Assembly: GCA_963798805.1 (NCBI GenBank)
Contig: CAWCVC010000002.1
Coordinates: 434,001-498,000, forward strand
Reading direction: 5' to 3'
From: CAVZCK01 sp963798805
Lineage (GTDB): Bacteria > Pseudomonadota > Alphaproteobacteria > Rhizobiales > Rhodomicrobiaceae
Length of the DNA stretch: 64,000 bases
In this document: piece by piece, positions 54,222 through 63,012 of the stretch
Layout of the letters: each line of letters starts with the position of its first letter
How positions within the stretch are numbered: position 1 is the stretch's first letter
Made by a program: the position numbers and the translations under genes
Notes under the pieces: generated by a model
Database searches by the model: none
What the model saw: only the letters and a program-made list of their open reading frames with translations
Told to the model about the DNA's origin: nothing

Positions 54222-54899
54222 ATGACCGAGCACCATATCGCCATCGTCGACGACCATCCGCTGTTCCGCGACGCGCTCAAGCAGACGCTCGCGACGAACT
54301 TTGCGGATTTGCGGCTGAGCGAGGCGGGTTCGCTGGAGGGCTTGACCCAGATCCTTAGCGCGAGCGACGTCGATCTGGTGCTGCTCGATCTGACCATGCC
54401 CGGCGTGCAGGGCTTTTCCGGCCTCATCTATCTGCGCTCGCTCAATCCGCAAATTCCGGTCGCGGTGGTTTCGGCCAATGAGAGCCCGTCGGTGATTCGC
54501 CGCTGCCTCGATTTCGGCGCCTCGGGATTCATTGCGAAGTCGCTGCCGGTGCGGATCATCAGGGAAGCGATCGCGGCGATCCTGCATGGCGAGATCTGGG
54601 TGCCGCCCGGCATTGCGCTCGATTCGCAGGACGATGCCGACGCAGCCGCGCTGGTCGAGCGGCTGTCCACGCTGACACCGCAGCAGGTCCGCGTGCTGAT
54701 GATGCTTGGGGAGGGGCTTCTCAACAAGCAGATCGCCTATCAGCTCGGCGTCTCCGAGGCGACGGTGAAGGCGCATGTCTCGGCGATTCTGCAGAAGCTG
54801 CGCGTGGAGAGCCGGACCCAGGCCGTCATCGCGGTCAAGAAGATCGAGAGCGGCGAGCTCGGCGATTTCCGCGGCGATCAGTTCGAAATCTCGAAATAG
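54222..54899 (+). CDS. crbR: LuxR-family response regulator, CrbR/ErdR-like
   Basis: A 225-residue response regulator. The receiver domain has HIAIVDDHPLFRDAL and the phospho-acceptor Asp56 in LVLLDLTMPGVQG; the LuxR-type HTH spans about 150-205 (LTPQQVRVLMMLGEGLLNKQ, then GVSEATVKAHVSAILQKLRV). Its partner is probably the SLC5-linked kinase encoded convergently (55005-58532). CrbS/CrbR of Vibrio and MxtR/ErdR of Pseudomonas switch on acetate use (acs). Function here is transferred by family and neighbourhood. Confidence 0.85.
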   Translation: MTEHHIAIVDDHPLFRDALKQTLATNFADLRLSEAGSLEGLTQILSASDVDLVLLDLTMPGVQGFSGLIYLRSLNPQIPVAVVSANESPSVIRRCLDFGASGFIAKSLPVRIIREAIAAILHGEIWVPPGIALDSQDDADAAALVERLSTLTPQQVRVLMMLGEGLLNKQIAYQLGVSEATVKAHVSAILQKLRVESRTQAVIAVKKIESGELGDFRGDQFEISK

Positions 54900-55004
54900 C
54901 GCGGCCGGCTAGACCGGCGGATTTGGAAACGGAAACACCGCTCTATCCGTTTATTTTGGCATCGGATTTGTCCGAAAACTGCTTCGCACTTTTCGTCCGA
55001 TGCT

Positions 55005-58000
55005 CTATTCCGCCGCTTGGCGCTGGAAGTGCAGGCGCGTGATCAGCGCGCGAAGGGCCGCCGGCTTCAGCGGCTTGCGCAAAAGCTGCAGGTCGTTGCC
55101 GCGCGCCTCCTCCTCGACATCCGGAGAGCGGTCGGCGGTGATCAGCACCGCGGGAATGTGATGGCCCGCCTGCTTTCGGATCACGTCGATGCAGTCGATC
55201 CCGGTCTCCTCCTCGAGATGATAATCGGCAAGGATGATGTCCGGCATCGCTCCGGCTTCGGCAATCGCCTTCAGCGCCGCCGCGGCGCCGGAGGCCGGCA
55301 GTACCTTGCATTTCCAGTTCTCCAGCATGGCGCGCATGCCGTCGAGGATCGCCGGCTCGTTGTCGACGCAGAGCACGGTGCAGCCGGTGAGGTGGCGCCA
55401 CTGGGCCGGTCCCGGATAGCTCACCGCCTCGTGGGCCGCCGCCTGGTCGCCGATCGGCACGGTCATGCCGAAGACCGAGCCGACCCCGGGCTTCGAGGAC
55501 AAATGAACGGGATGGTCGAGCATGCGGCTGATGCGCTCGACGATGGAGAGGCCGAGGCCGATGCCGTGCACGCCCGGCGTTCCCGGGTTGAGGCGATGGA
55601 ATTCCTTGAAGATCAACTCGTGCTTGTTGGCGGGAATGCCGGCGCCGGTGTCGTGGACCTCGATGGTCAGCTCGCCCGCATGCCGCCGGCAGCCGAGTAG
55701 CACCTCGCCTTTGCCGGTATATTTGACCGCATTGGAGAGGAAATTCTGCAGCACGCGCCGCAACAGACGTCTGTCGGAGCGGATATAGAGGCTGCAGGGC
55801 ATCACTTTGAGCGCAAGCCCCTTCTTCTGCGACTGCGGCTCGAACTCGACCTTGAGCTGCTGCAAGAACTCGCCGAGCGGGAAGGTGGTGATCTCGGGTT
55901 TCAGCGCGCCGGTGTCGAGCCGGGAAATGTCGAGAAGTGCGTTGAGGATCTCCTCGACCGCTTCGAGCGAGGCGTCGATATTGCGGGCGAGATCCTTGAA
56001 CTTGCCCGGCGGCTTGCGGTCGACAAGGCTGGTCGTGTAGAGGCGCGCGGCATTCAGCGGCTGCAGGATATCGTGGCTCGCCGCGGCCAGGAAACGGGTC
56101 TTGTCGAGATTGGCTTCGTCGGCCTTCAGCTTGGCCTCGGCGAGCGCCAGGTTCACCTTGGTCAGCTCAGCGGTGCGCTCGCGCACCCGCCGCTCCAGCG
56201 TCTCATTGGCGCGCTCCAGGGCGCTCGCGGCGACGACGCGCTCGGTGATGTCGGTGAAAGTCGCCACGATGCCGCTTTGCGGCATGGCGTTGGTGCGGAC
56301 CTCGATGACCTGCTTGCCGTCATCGAACTTTTCCTGGAAGGTCTCCAGCGTGACGACATATTTGCGAATCCGGTTCGAGACATAGGCCTCGATCGCGGCA
56401 GGGTCCGTCACCGTGCGCGCCGCCATATGCCGGACGATCTGATCGAGCGTGACGCCGACGCGGCCGAGGGTCTGCGGAAGCTGCAGCAGCTCGCGGAATT
56501 CGCGATTCCAGCAGATGAGCTGCATGTTGCGATCGAACACCGCGATGCCCTGATGCACATGATCGATGGCCGACTGCAGCAGATCGCGGTTATACTGGAT
56601 CGCCTCGGAGGCATCGTCGAGCAGCTTCAGCGCCGATTTCACCCCCACATCGTGGCGCCGCAAGGTCAGCGACATCACCAGCCGCGAGGATGCGGTGCCG
56701 ATGGCGCTTGCCAGGAGATTCTCGGCGAAGCGGACCATGTGAATGTCGGCTTCGGATTTGGGGATGAGCGGCATGTGATGCGTCGCGGCGTAATCGGCGA
56801 AGGAGCGCTGAGCGCGTTCCTCGCCGAGATAGCGGCCGACGGTGTGCATCAGCTCGGCCGTGGTAACGGAGGTCCGCCAGGTCCGGTAGGGCGGCGCGCT
56901 TCCCCGCACAAAGCCTTTTTCGATGAAGATGTTGGCCTGAAGCCGCTCGATCGCGACCGGCGCCCGCAGCATCGAGACGATGACGAAGGCCGAGATATTG
57001 ACCGCCATGCTCCAGACCACGCCATGCGAAAGCGGATCGAGATGGACGCCGAACAGCGATTGCGGCCGCAAGAGTTCGAGGCCGAGCAAACCCTCCTGCA
57101 TGACGTTGGAATGGAACAGGCCCGCCTGGATGAAATAGGGGATGAGCAGCGTGTAAACCCAGACGGCGAACCCGGCGAGAATGCCGGCGATTGCGCCGCG
57201 GGCAGTGGCGCCGCGCCAGATCAGGCCGCCGAAAAACGCCGGCGCGAGTTGCGCTATGGCAGCGAATGAGAGCAGGCCGATGCGGGCAAGACCGTAAGTG
57301 TCGCCGACCACCCGATAGAACAGATAGGCGAGCAGCAGGATGCCGAAAATGGCGATGCGCCGGATGTTGAGCAGAAACGCGCCCATATAGCGCCGGTTGC
57401 CGTCGCCGAGCGGCGAGCGGCGCAGGAAAATCGGCATCACTAGGTCGTTGCAGACCATGATCGACAGGGCGACCGACTCCACGATGACCATGGCCGTCGC
57501 CGCCGACAGCCCACCCAGAAAGGCGAGCAGCGTGAAGGTCTCCGCCCCGCGGTCGAGCGGCAGGGCGAGCAGGTACATATCGGCGTCGATATTGCCGTTC
57601 TCGAAGGTCAGCAGCCCGGCGATGGCGATCGGAATGACGAAGATGTTGATGGCGATGAGGTAGATCGGGAACAGCCAGCTGGCGCGGCCGACCTCACGCT
57701 CGGAATGGTTCTCGACAATGGCCACGTGGAACTGCCGGGTCAGCAGCAGAATGCAGACGGAGCTGAGGAATGTGACGGTGATCCAATGGCCACCGTGAAA
57801 GCCGCGCGCGAACAGGCTGAGGATCTCCGGCTTCTCGGCGGCCTTGTCGATCAGCGAGCCGACGCCGCCGAATAGCTGATAGGTGATGAAATAGCCCACG
57901 ATCAGGAAGGCGCCTATCTTCACCACCAATTCCGTCGCGATCGCCAGCATCAAGCCGTCCTGATGCTCGGTCGCATCGGTGTGCCGCGTGCCGAACAGCA

Positions 58001-58532
58001 CGGCGAACAGCGCCATGATCACCGCGATGATGAAGGTGACGTCGCCGAAGGGATCATTGCCAGGCAGATAGGTGGCATAAACGCTCGGCTGCACCAGCGT
58101 CGTCACCGACTGCGACACGGCTTTGAGCTGCAGCGCGATATAGGGCAGCACGCCGGCGACCGCGATGACCGTCACCACGGAGGCGACCAGCGGGTTCTTG
58201 CCGTAGCGCGCCGCCATGAAATCGGCGATCGAGGTGATGTTCTGGGCCTTGCTGAGCCTGATGATGTGCTCGATCAGCGGCCGCCCGAAAGCGAAGACGG
58301 CGATCGGTCCGAGATAGACGGCGAGGAAATCGAGGCCGCTGGTGGTGGCGAGTCCGACGCTGCCGAAGAACGTCCAGGAGGTGCAGTAGACGGCGAGCGA
58401 CAGGGCGTAGATGGTCGGCCGGCCTCTGGTCAGCTTGCGGATCTTGGCGCTCTTGTCACCGAAATAGGCGACCGCGAACAGAAAGCCGACATAGCCCAGC
58501 GCAACTGTAACGATCAGCCAGCCTTCGATCAT
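55005..58532 (-). CDS. crbS: SLC5-linked hybrid histidine kinase, CrbS/MxtR-like
   Basis: An 1175-residue membrane sensor. Residues 1 to about 560 form a sodium/solute symporter-like module (LTRGRPTIYALSLAVYCTSW, GSVGLATTSGLDFLAVYLGP). Then come a PAS domain (AIDHVHQGIAVFDRNMQLIC), a coiled coil (ERANETLERRVRERTAELTK), HisKA with the phospho-acceptor His in AASHDILQPLNAARL (about 819), HATPase (DTGAGIPANKHELIFKEFHR, GIGLGLSIVERI), and a C-terminal receiver with Asp near 1102 (ILADYHLEEE). This is the CrbS architecture, in which the transporter part may sense or move acetate. It faces the CrbR-like gene tail to tail. Confidence 0.92.
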   Translation of the reverse strand: MIEGWLIVTVALGYVGFLFAVAYFGDKSAKIRKLTRGRPTIYALSLAVYCTSWTFFGSVGLATTSGLDFLAVYLGPIAVFAFGRPLIEHIIRLSKAQNITSIADFMAARYGKNPLVASVVTVIAVAGVLPYIALQLKAVSQSVTTLVQPSVYATYLPGNDPFGDVTFIIAVIMALFAVLFGTRHTDATEHQDGLMLAIATELVVKIGAFLIVGYFITYQLFGGVGSLIDKAAEKPEILSLFARGFHGGHWITVTFLSSVCILLLTRQFHVAIVENHSEREVGRASWLFPIYLIAINIFVIPIAIAGLLTFENGNIDADMYLLALPLDRGAETFTLLAFLGGLSAATAMVIVESVALSIMVCNDLVMPIFLRRSPLGDGNRRYMGAFLLNIRRIAIFGILLLAYLFYRVVGDTYGLARIGLLSFAAIAQLAPAFFGGLIWRGATARGAIAGILAGFAVWVYTLLIPYFIQAGLFHSNVMQEGLLGLELLRPQSLFGVHLDPLSHGVVWSMAVNISAFVIVSMLRAPVAIERLQANIFIEKGFVRGSAPPYRTWRTSVTTAELMHTVGRYLGEERAQRSFADYAATHHMPLIPKSEADIHMVRFAENLLASAIGTASSRLVMSLTLRRHDVGVKSALKLLDDASEAIQYNRDLLQSAIDHVHQGIAVFDRNMQLICWNREFRELLQLPQTLGRVGVTLDQIVRHMAARTVTDPAAIEAYVSNRIRKYVVTLETFQEKFDDGKQVIEVRTNAMPQSGIVATFTDITERVVAASALERANETLERRVRERTAELTKVNLALAEAKLKADEANLDKTRFLAAASHDILQPLNAARLYTTSLVDRKPPGKFKDLARNIDASLEAVEEILNALLDISRLDTGALKPEITTFPLGEFLQQLKVEFEPQSQKKGLALKVMPCSLYIRSDRRLLRRVLQNFLSNAVKYTGKGEVLLGCRRHAGELTIEVHDTGAGIPANKHELIFKEFHRLNPGTPGVHGIGLGLSIVERISRMLDHPVHLSSKPGVGSVFGMTVPIGDQAAAHEAVSYPGPAQWRHLTGCTVLCVDNEPAILDGMRAMLENWKCKVLPASGAAAALKAIAEAGAMPDIILADYHLEEETGIDCIDVIRKQAGHHIPAVLITADRSPDVEEEARGNDLQLLRKPLKPAALRALITRLHFQRQAAE

Positions 58533-58756
58533 CGAGTGGCGTTTCCTTCGCCGGTTCCGGCCACAGGGCGGCGCCGGCGGCCGATTGGGTCATGCTCAGA
58601 TGGCGTCTTTTCTTCCACCGAGTTTATCACGATATCATAATATATTTGTTTGGCGCATTCTCGCATTCGCCGCGGCGTTCACCGCAGGGAGGGCTCTTGC
58701 GGGGCAAATTCCTGCTTGGCGGCTCGCACGATTCTTCGCTAGAACCGCTTGCAGGC

Positions 58757-58833
58757 GGGCCCGTAGCTCAATTGGTTAGAGCCGACGGCTCATAACCGTC
58801 TGGTTGCAGGTTCGAGACCTGCCGGGCCCACCA
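58757..58833 (+). tRNA. tRNA with CAU anticodon (Met, or Ile2 after lysidine modification)
   Basis: A 77-nt cloverleaf with encoded CCA. Acceptor GGGCCCG pairs with CGGGCCC; D-arm TAGCTCAATTGGTTAGAGC; anticodon stem GACGG/CCGTC around loop CTCATAA; T-arm GCAGG-TTCGAGA-CCTGC. Anticodon CAU with a G1-C72 pair is not an initiator. Elongator Met and Ile2 cannot be separated with certainty by eye; the GGCTCATAACC loop region is compatible with both. Confidence 0.96.
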
Positions 58834-58910
58834 CCGGATCGTGCGGCGGCGCAAGCTAAGCGGGCCGGAGGCGCGGACGCGGGATTGCCTTCAGCGGAGA
58901 GTGTCGCCCC

Positions 58911-60017
58911 ATGAAAATCCACGGCAGACCTTACCGGACGATCTGGCTCGCCGAGGACGGCCAATCGGCCGAGATCATCGATCAGACGCGGCTTCCGCAT
59001 GCTTTCGAGACGCTGCGCCTCACATCCGCCGAGGACGCCGCGCGCGCCATCAAGGTTATGCAGGTGCGCGGCGCGCCGCTGATCGGGGCGACGGCGGCTT
59101 ACGGTGTCTGTTTCGCCATGCGCCGCGATCCGTCCGATAAAAATTTGGATGCGGCGATCGCGCTGCTCGTCGCGACGCGACCGACGGCGGTCAATCTGCG
59201 CTGGGCGCTGGCCGAGATGGACCGCGCGCTGCGTCCGCTTGCGCCCTCCGCCCGCGCCGATGCCGCTTATGCCAAGGCCGCGGCGATCTGCGACGACGAT
59301 GTCGAGGCCAGCCGCATGATCGGCGTGCACGGCCTTGGCCTGGTCCGCGAGCACGCGGCGCGCAAAGGTGATGGGCCGGTCAATGTCCTGACCCATTGCA
59401 ATGCCGGCTGGCTGGCGACGGTCGACTGGGGCACGGCCCTGTCGCCGGTCTATCAGGCGCATGATGCCGGCATTCCGGTGCATGTCTGGGTCGATGAGAC
59501 ACGGCCGCGCAATCAGGGCGCCTCGCTCACCGCCTATGAGCTTGGCGCGCATGGCGTGCCACACACCATCATCGTCGACAATGCCGGCGGCCATCTGATG
59601 CAGCACGGAAAGGTCGATCTCTGCATCACCGGGGCCGACCGGGTGACGAGCCACGGCGATGCGGCGAACAAGATCGGCACCTATCTCAAGGCGCTGGCGG
59701 CGCGCGACAATGACGTGCCATTCCATATTGCCGTGCCGTATTCGACCATCGACTGGAGCATCGGCGATGGCCACACCATCCCGATCGAGGAGCGTGAGGC
59801 CGCCGAGGTGACGGCGATCAGCGGGCGCATGCCGGATGGCGAAGTGGTCACCGTCGACATCGCCGCGCCAGGCAGCCCGGCGGCCAACCCGGCATTCGAT
59901 GTGACACCGGCGCGCCTCATCACCGGCTTCATCACCGAGCGCGGGATCTGCCCGGCTTCGGCAAAGGGGCTCTTGTTGCTTTATCCTGAAAAGGCCGATG
60001 GTCAGGTTGCCGCGTAA
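58911..60017 (+). CDS. mtnA: S-methyl-5-thioribose-1-phosphate isomerase
   Basis: Converts 5-methylthioribose-1-P to 5-methylthioribulose-1-P in methylthioadenosine salvage. The 368-residue protein has the eIF2B-alpha/MtnA fold with KVMQVRGAPLIGATAAYGV, LTHCNAGWLATV carrying the catalytic Cys, WVDETRPRNQGASLTAYEL, and the ITGADRV Asp followed by GDAANKIGTY. GGAGAG is about 10 nt upstream of the ATG. It overlaps the class II aldolase gene by 20 nt, and no mtnB, mtnC or mtnD is seen here. Confidence 0.96.
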   Translation: MKIHGRPYRTIWLAEDGQSAEIIDQTRLPHAFETLRLTSAEDAARAIKVMQVRGAPLIGATAAYGVCFAMRRDPSDKNLDAAIALLVATRPTAVNLRWALAEMDRALRPLAPSARADAAYAKAAAICDDDVEASRMIGVHGLGLVREHAARKGDGPVNVLTHCNAGWLATVDWGTALSPVYQAHDAGIPVHVWVDETRPRNQGASLTAYELGAHGVPHTIIVDNAGGHLMQHGKVDLCITGADRVTSHGDAANKIGTYLKALAARDNDVPFHIAVPYSTIDWSIGDGHTIPIEEREAAEVTAISGRMPDGEVVTVDIAAPGSPAANPAFDVTPARLITGFITERGICPASAKGLLLLYPEKADGQVAA

Positions 60018-60672
60018 GGTGAAAGCGCGCGCGCTCGGCGAGGAGGTGCTGCGCGGCGGCGTCATCGATGCCGCGCTGGCGACCAGCCGCGAGGGGCTCA
60101 GCCCGGGCAAATCCGGCAATGTCTCGGCGCGCCTTCGCGGCGGCATGCTGATCACGCCGACCGGCCTCGCCTATGCGACGCTGAAGCAGGCGGACATCGT
60201 CTTCGTTTCCGAGGCGGGCGAAACGCGGCCCGGCTCGCTAAAGCCGTCCTCCGAATGGCGCTTTCACCTCGCTATCTACGCGGCGAGGCCCGATCTCGGC
60301 GCTATCGTCCATTGCCATTCGATGAATGCGACGGCGCTTGCCTGCGCCGGGCGGCATATCCCGGCCTTTCACTATATGGTCGCCGTCGCGGGCGGGGCGG
60401 ATATCCGGCTGGCGCCTTACGCGACTTTCGGCACGCCGGAACTAGCCGAGGCGGTTGTCGCGGCGCTTGAGGGCCGAAAGGCCGCGCTGCTCGCCCACCA
60501 CGGTCAGGTCGCCTGCGGGAGCGACCTCGCCGCCGCGCTCGATCTCGCCCGCGAGGTGGAGACGCTTGCCGGCCAATATGTGCGGACCCTGCAGATCGGC
60601 GGCGGACCTCTCCTCGACGAGGCGGAAATGGCCAGAGTGCTGGAGAAATTCCGCGGCTACGGCCAGCAATAG
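59998..60672 (+). CDS. Class II aldolase, probable 5-methylthioribulose-1-phosphate aldolase (Ald2-like)
   Basis: A 224-residue fuculose-1-P-aldolase-type enzyme: GLSPGKSGNVSARLRGGMLI, ITPTGLAYATL, SSEWRFHLAIYAARPDL (Glu base), the metal His pair in IVHCHSMNATALA, and HHGQVACG. Directly after mtnA, it fits the DHAP shunt known in Rhodospirillum and some E. coli, in which Ald2 splits methylthioribulose-1-P into DHAP and methylthioacetaldehyde. MtnB, a dehydratase of the same superfamily, is the alternative. The ATG at 59998 overlaps mtnA; a GTG at 60019 is possible. Confidence 0.8.
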   Translation: MVRLPRKVKARALGEEVLRGGVIDAALATSREGLSPGKSGNVSARLRGGMLITPTGLAYATLKQADIVFVSEAGETRPGSLKPSSEWRFHLAIYAARPDLGAIVHCHSMNATALACAGRHIPAFHYMVAVAGGADIRLAPYATFGTPELAEAVVAALEGRKAALLAHHGQVACGSDLAAALDLAREVETLAGQYVRTLQIGGGPLLDEAEMARVLEKFRGYGQQ

Positions 60673-60690
60673 GCTTGGCGCCAAGCGCCG

Positions 60691-61443
60691 TCAGTCCCAG
60701 GTCAGGTGCTGGCCGCCATCAATGCAGATCATCTCGCCGGTGATCGACGGCGTCTCCCGCAGGAACTGCACGGCCGCTGCGATCTCCTCGGGCTGCGGGC
60801 CGTGCTGCAGAAGCGTCGAGCGCTGCTCGGCCGCAAAATCCTCGGCGGTCTGATGAATGCTCGGCAACACGGGGCCGGGCGCCACGGCGTTGACGCGGAT
60901 GGCCGGGGCGAGCGCCTGCGCCATGGTCTTCGTCACCCACCACAGCCCGGCCTTGCTCGCCGCGTAGGAGAAGAACGCCGGCGAGGGCTTCAGCACGCAC
61001 TGATCGATGATGTTGATGATATGGCCTGCCGAGCCCGCGGGCAAATGCCGGGCGAGGCTTTGCGCCAGCAGCACCGGCGCGCGCAGATTGATGTCGATAT
61101 GCGACTGCCAGCTTGCGTCGGTGAGGGTCGCCAGATCGTCCTTCTGGAACAGCGAGGCGTTGTTGATCAGGCAGACCGGCGCCCCGAGCGCCTCGACGCA
61201 ACGCGGTATGAGGGCGCGCGCAGCGGCGCTGTCTGTCAGATCCGCGGCGAAATGTGCAGCCTTGCTGCCTTGTGCGGCGATGTCGGCCACCAGCGCCTCG
61301 GCGGCCTCTTGCGACGAGTGGTAATGCACCGCGACCTGCCAGCCCCGTCCAGCAAAGTTGAGCGCAATCGCCCGCCCGATCCGGTGCGCGGCGCCGGTGA
61401 TCAGCACGGTCTTGCCGCCGTCAGACGCAGGGCTGCTTGCCAA
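60691..61443 (-). CDS. SDR oxidoreductase, pteridine reductase (FolM)-like
   Basis: A 250-residue short-chain dehydrogenase with the NAD(P)-binding GAAHRIGRAIA, the NNAS motif, catalytic Tyr-Lys in YAASKAG, and C-terminal ITGEMICIDGGQHLTW. The HIINIIDQCVLKPSP stretch before the Tyr and the RIG motif occur in FolM/PTR1-like pteridine reductases that make tetrahydropterins. The start is TTG 61443, 6 nt after GGAG. It converges on the mtnA-aldolase unit. Confidence 0.85.
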   Translation of the reverse strand: MASSPASDGGKTVLITGAAHRIGRAIALNFAGRGWQVAVHYHSSQEAAEALVADIAAQGSKAAHFAADLTDSAAARALIPRCVEALGAPVCLINNASLFQKDDLATLTDASWQSHIDINLRAPVLLAQSLARHLPAGSAGHIINIIDQCVLKPSPAFFSYAASKAGLWWVTKTMAQALAPAIRVNAVAPGPVLPSIHQTAEDFAAEQRSTLLQHGPQPEEIAAAVQFLRETPSITGEMICIDGGQHLTWD

Positions 61444-62079
61444 GGCGATCTCCTACTGCTGTCGAGGCCGCCAAGCCTGCTTCGTTCCCACCGCAAGGGT
61501 TTCCAACAGCTTATCCAAAAAAATCCGCTGCATGCCACTTAAAGCTGTTGCATTTATAAACTGCACGTATTAAGTGTGTCCCTGGAAGCGCGATGAAGCA
61601 AGTCCTCAGCTTCGTCGAAGCTTTGTCTCAGGCTCAAGGCGTTGCTCCAGCACTGCCTCGGGCCTCAAAGCTTCGAGAATGTGCGGCATCGCCAACGAGC
61701 TTAGTAAGCGTAGCGTAGCGTAAGTGGATGGGAATTGAAGACCGCAAGTTTCGACTTGTCTCTTCGTGACCAATCCTCTCCCTCTCTAGTGCCCAAAAGG
61801 CCGGATCCTAGCCCCCATCGGGATCCGGCCGCCCTTTCCTCCTATCATCATAGATCAGCCTCGCGCCGGACTGAACGCTCCGGGCGCTTTCTTGCGTGGC
61901 GCAACTGGTGATTGCGGCTCAAAGGTCACAGGTCCGAAAAACGGCGCATGGCTGGGGCGAAATCGGCAATGCGAGCGGTCCAATCTACCCGGTGTTAACG
62001 TTGCGGTCTTACGGATAGGGCAACGCCGGAGTGCAAAGCTCCGCATCCCGTCGCCGCTCCGTTTCCGTCGAGGTTCCCC
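61444..62079. other. Intergenic region with one hairpin
   Basis: About 640 bp with no convincing gene. The left part is the SDR promoter. The stretch 61600-61790 shows nothing recognisable. A strong stem-loop lies at 61799-61830. The right part, 61860-62079, precedes a small plus-strand frame. Confidence 0.55.
61799..61830. terminator. Stem-loop with 10-bp perfect arms
   Basis: GGCCGGATCC and GGATCCGGCC flank a 12-nt loop (TAGCCCCCATCG). On the plus strand it is followed by GCCCTTTCCTCC, which has only three T in a row. No gene ends just upstream on this strand, so terminator is a tentative label; it could be a small RNA 3' end. Confidence 0.45.
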
Positions 62080-62271
62080 ATGTTCGCGCGCGCTCTGCCT
62101 CTCGCCGCTATCGTCTTCTGGCTCGCCTGTGAGAGCCATTTCAGCATCAGCTTTTTCGTCTCCACCGTGCAAACCGGCATGGCGTCGATCGCGGGCGGTC
62201 TGGAGATGGCGATGGTGACCGAATATCCGGGCATCATTCGTACGGCTTCGGCCGCCGACAACGGTCTCTGA
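62080..62271 (+). CDS. Small protein of unknown function
   Basis: A possible 63-residue product. ATG 62080 lies 6 nt after GAGG, and the first 15 residues are hydrophobic (LPLAAIVFWLACESHF), like a small membrane anchor or signal. The rest contains GMASIAGGLEMAMV and YPGIIRTASAADNG. It ends 3 nt before the stop of the convergent RNase T2 gene. Codon use and the ribosome site support it weakly; there is no known family. Confidence 0.4.
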   Translation: MFARALPLAAIVFWLACESHFSISFFVSTVQTGMASIAGGLEMAMVTEYPGIIRTASAADNGL

Positions 62272-62274
62272 GCG

Positions 62275-63012
62275 TCAGTCCCTGTCCTCGCCGTTACCGT
62301 TATCCTCCTCGTCATAGCGATCATCGCCGTCATCGTGCTGCGAGGCACCGGCGCGGACCGGCGGCATCACGATCCGGTCGCTGGAGCAGAGCTTGTCCTG
62401 CCGCTCATTGGCGCCGCAGGCCGTCGGCTGGAGAGCGCGGGTAAAGCAGATGCGCAGCTCGCGCAAGCGGCGGTCCTTGCAATCGATGCTGATCATGTCC
62501 GGCTTCAGAGCCGGATTGACCTTGAGAAACTCGCTCTCCAGATCGCCTGGCGACAAGGTCTGATAGTCCTGTGGGTCCTGAAAGCGCTCCGGGATGTGGA
62601 TCTCGTCGTAAGCCTTGCGCGCGGCGCGGAAATAGTCCTGAGGGTCGAGACCCGAGCAGGTGCCGTGCTTGCGGTATTCGTGGATGATGAGCTGCTTGCT
62701 CGGCATGATGTCGAGCATGTTTCTGATCATCTGGTTCGGTACCCATGGCCGCTCGCGGGTCTCGCAGGACTCTGGCCAGCCGCGCCGATATTGCGGCCAG
62801 AAGCCATGCAGCACGAAAGCGTAAGGGCGGTCGCCGCTGCATTGCGGCTCGTTCGGTCCCGAGCGCACCCGTGTCGCACAGAAGGTCGGCGACCAGCTCA
62901 GCACGAGCGCGTAATAGTCGAAATCGCCCGGCCTTTCGTCGGCCGGGAATGCGGCGGGCGCAGTGGCGATCAGCATCGCCAACGCCGCGGTGAGACGCGC
63001 GGCGGCTCTCAT
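62275..63012 (-). CDS. Ribonuclease T2 family protein, periplasmic
   Basis: A 245-residue exported endoribonuclease. Signal peptide about 1-23 (LTAALAMLIATAPAAFPADE), then catalytic segment CAS-I FVLHGFWPQ (His69) and CAS-II HEYRKHGTCS (residues 111-120, with Glu112, Lys115, His116). Cysteines fit the usual disulfides. The enzyme cleaves single-stranded RNA via 2',3'-cyclic phosphates. The C-terminus is a highly acidic tail (HDDGDDRYDEEDNGNGEDRD). ATG 63012 overlaps the stop of the DUF2066 gene by 4 nt, so the two are translationally coupled. Confidence 0.93.
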   Translation of the reverse strand: MRAAARLTAALAMLIATAPAAFPADERPGDFDYYALVLSWSPTFCATRVRSGPNEPQCSGDRPYAFVLHGFWPQYRRGWPESCETRERPWVPNQMIRNMLDIMPSKQLIIHEYRKHGTCSGLDPQDYFRAARKAYDEIHIPERFQDPQDYQTLSPGDLESEFLKVNPALKPDMISIDCKDRRLRELRICFTRALQPTACGANERQDKLCSSDRIVMPPVRAGASQHDDGDDRYDEEDNGNGEDRD

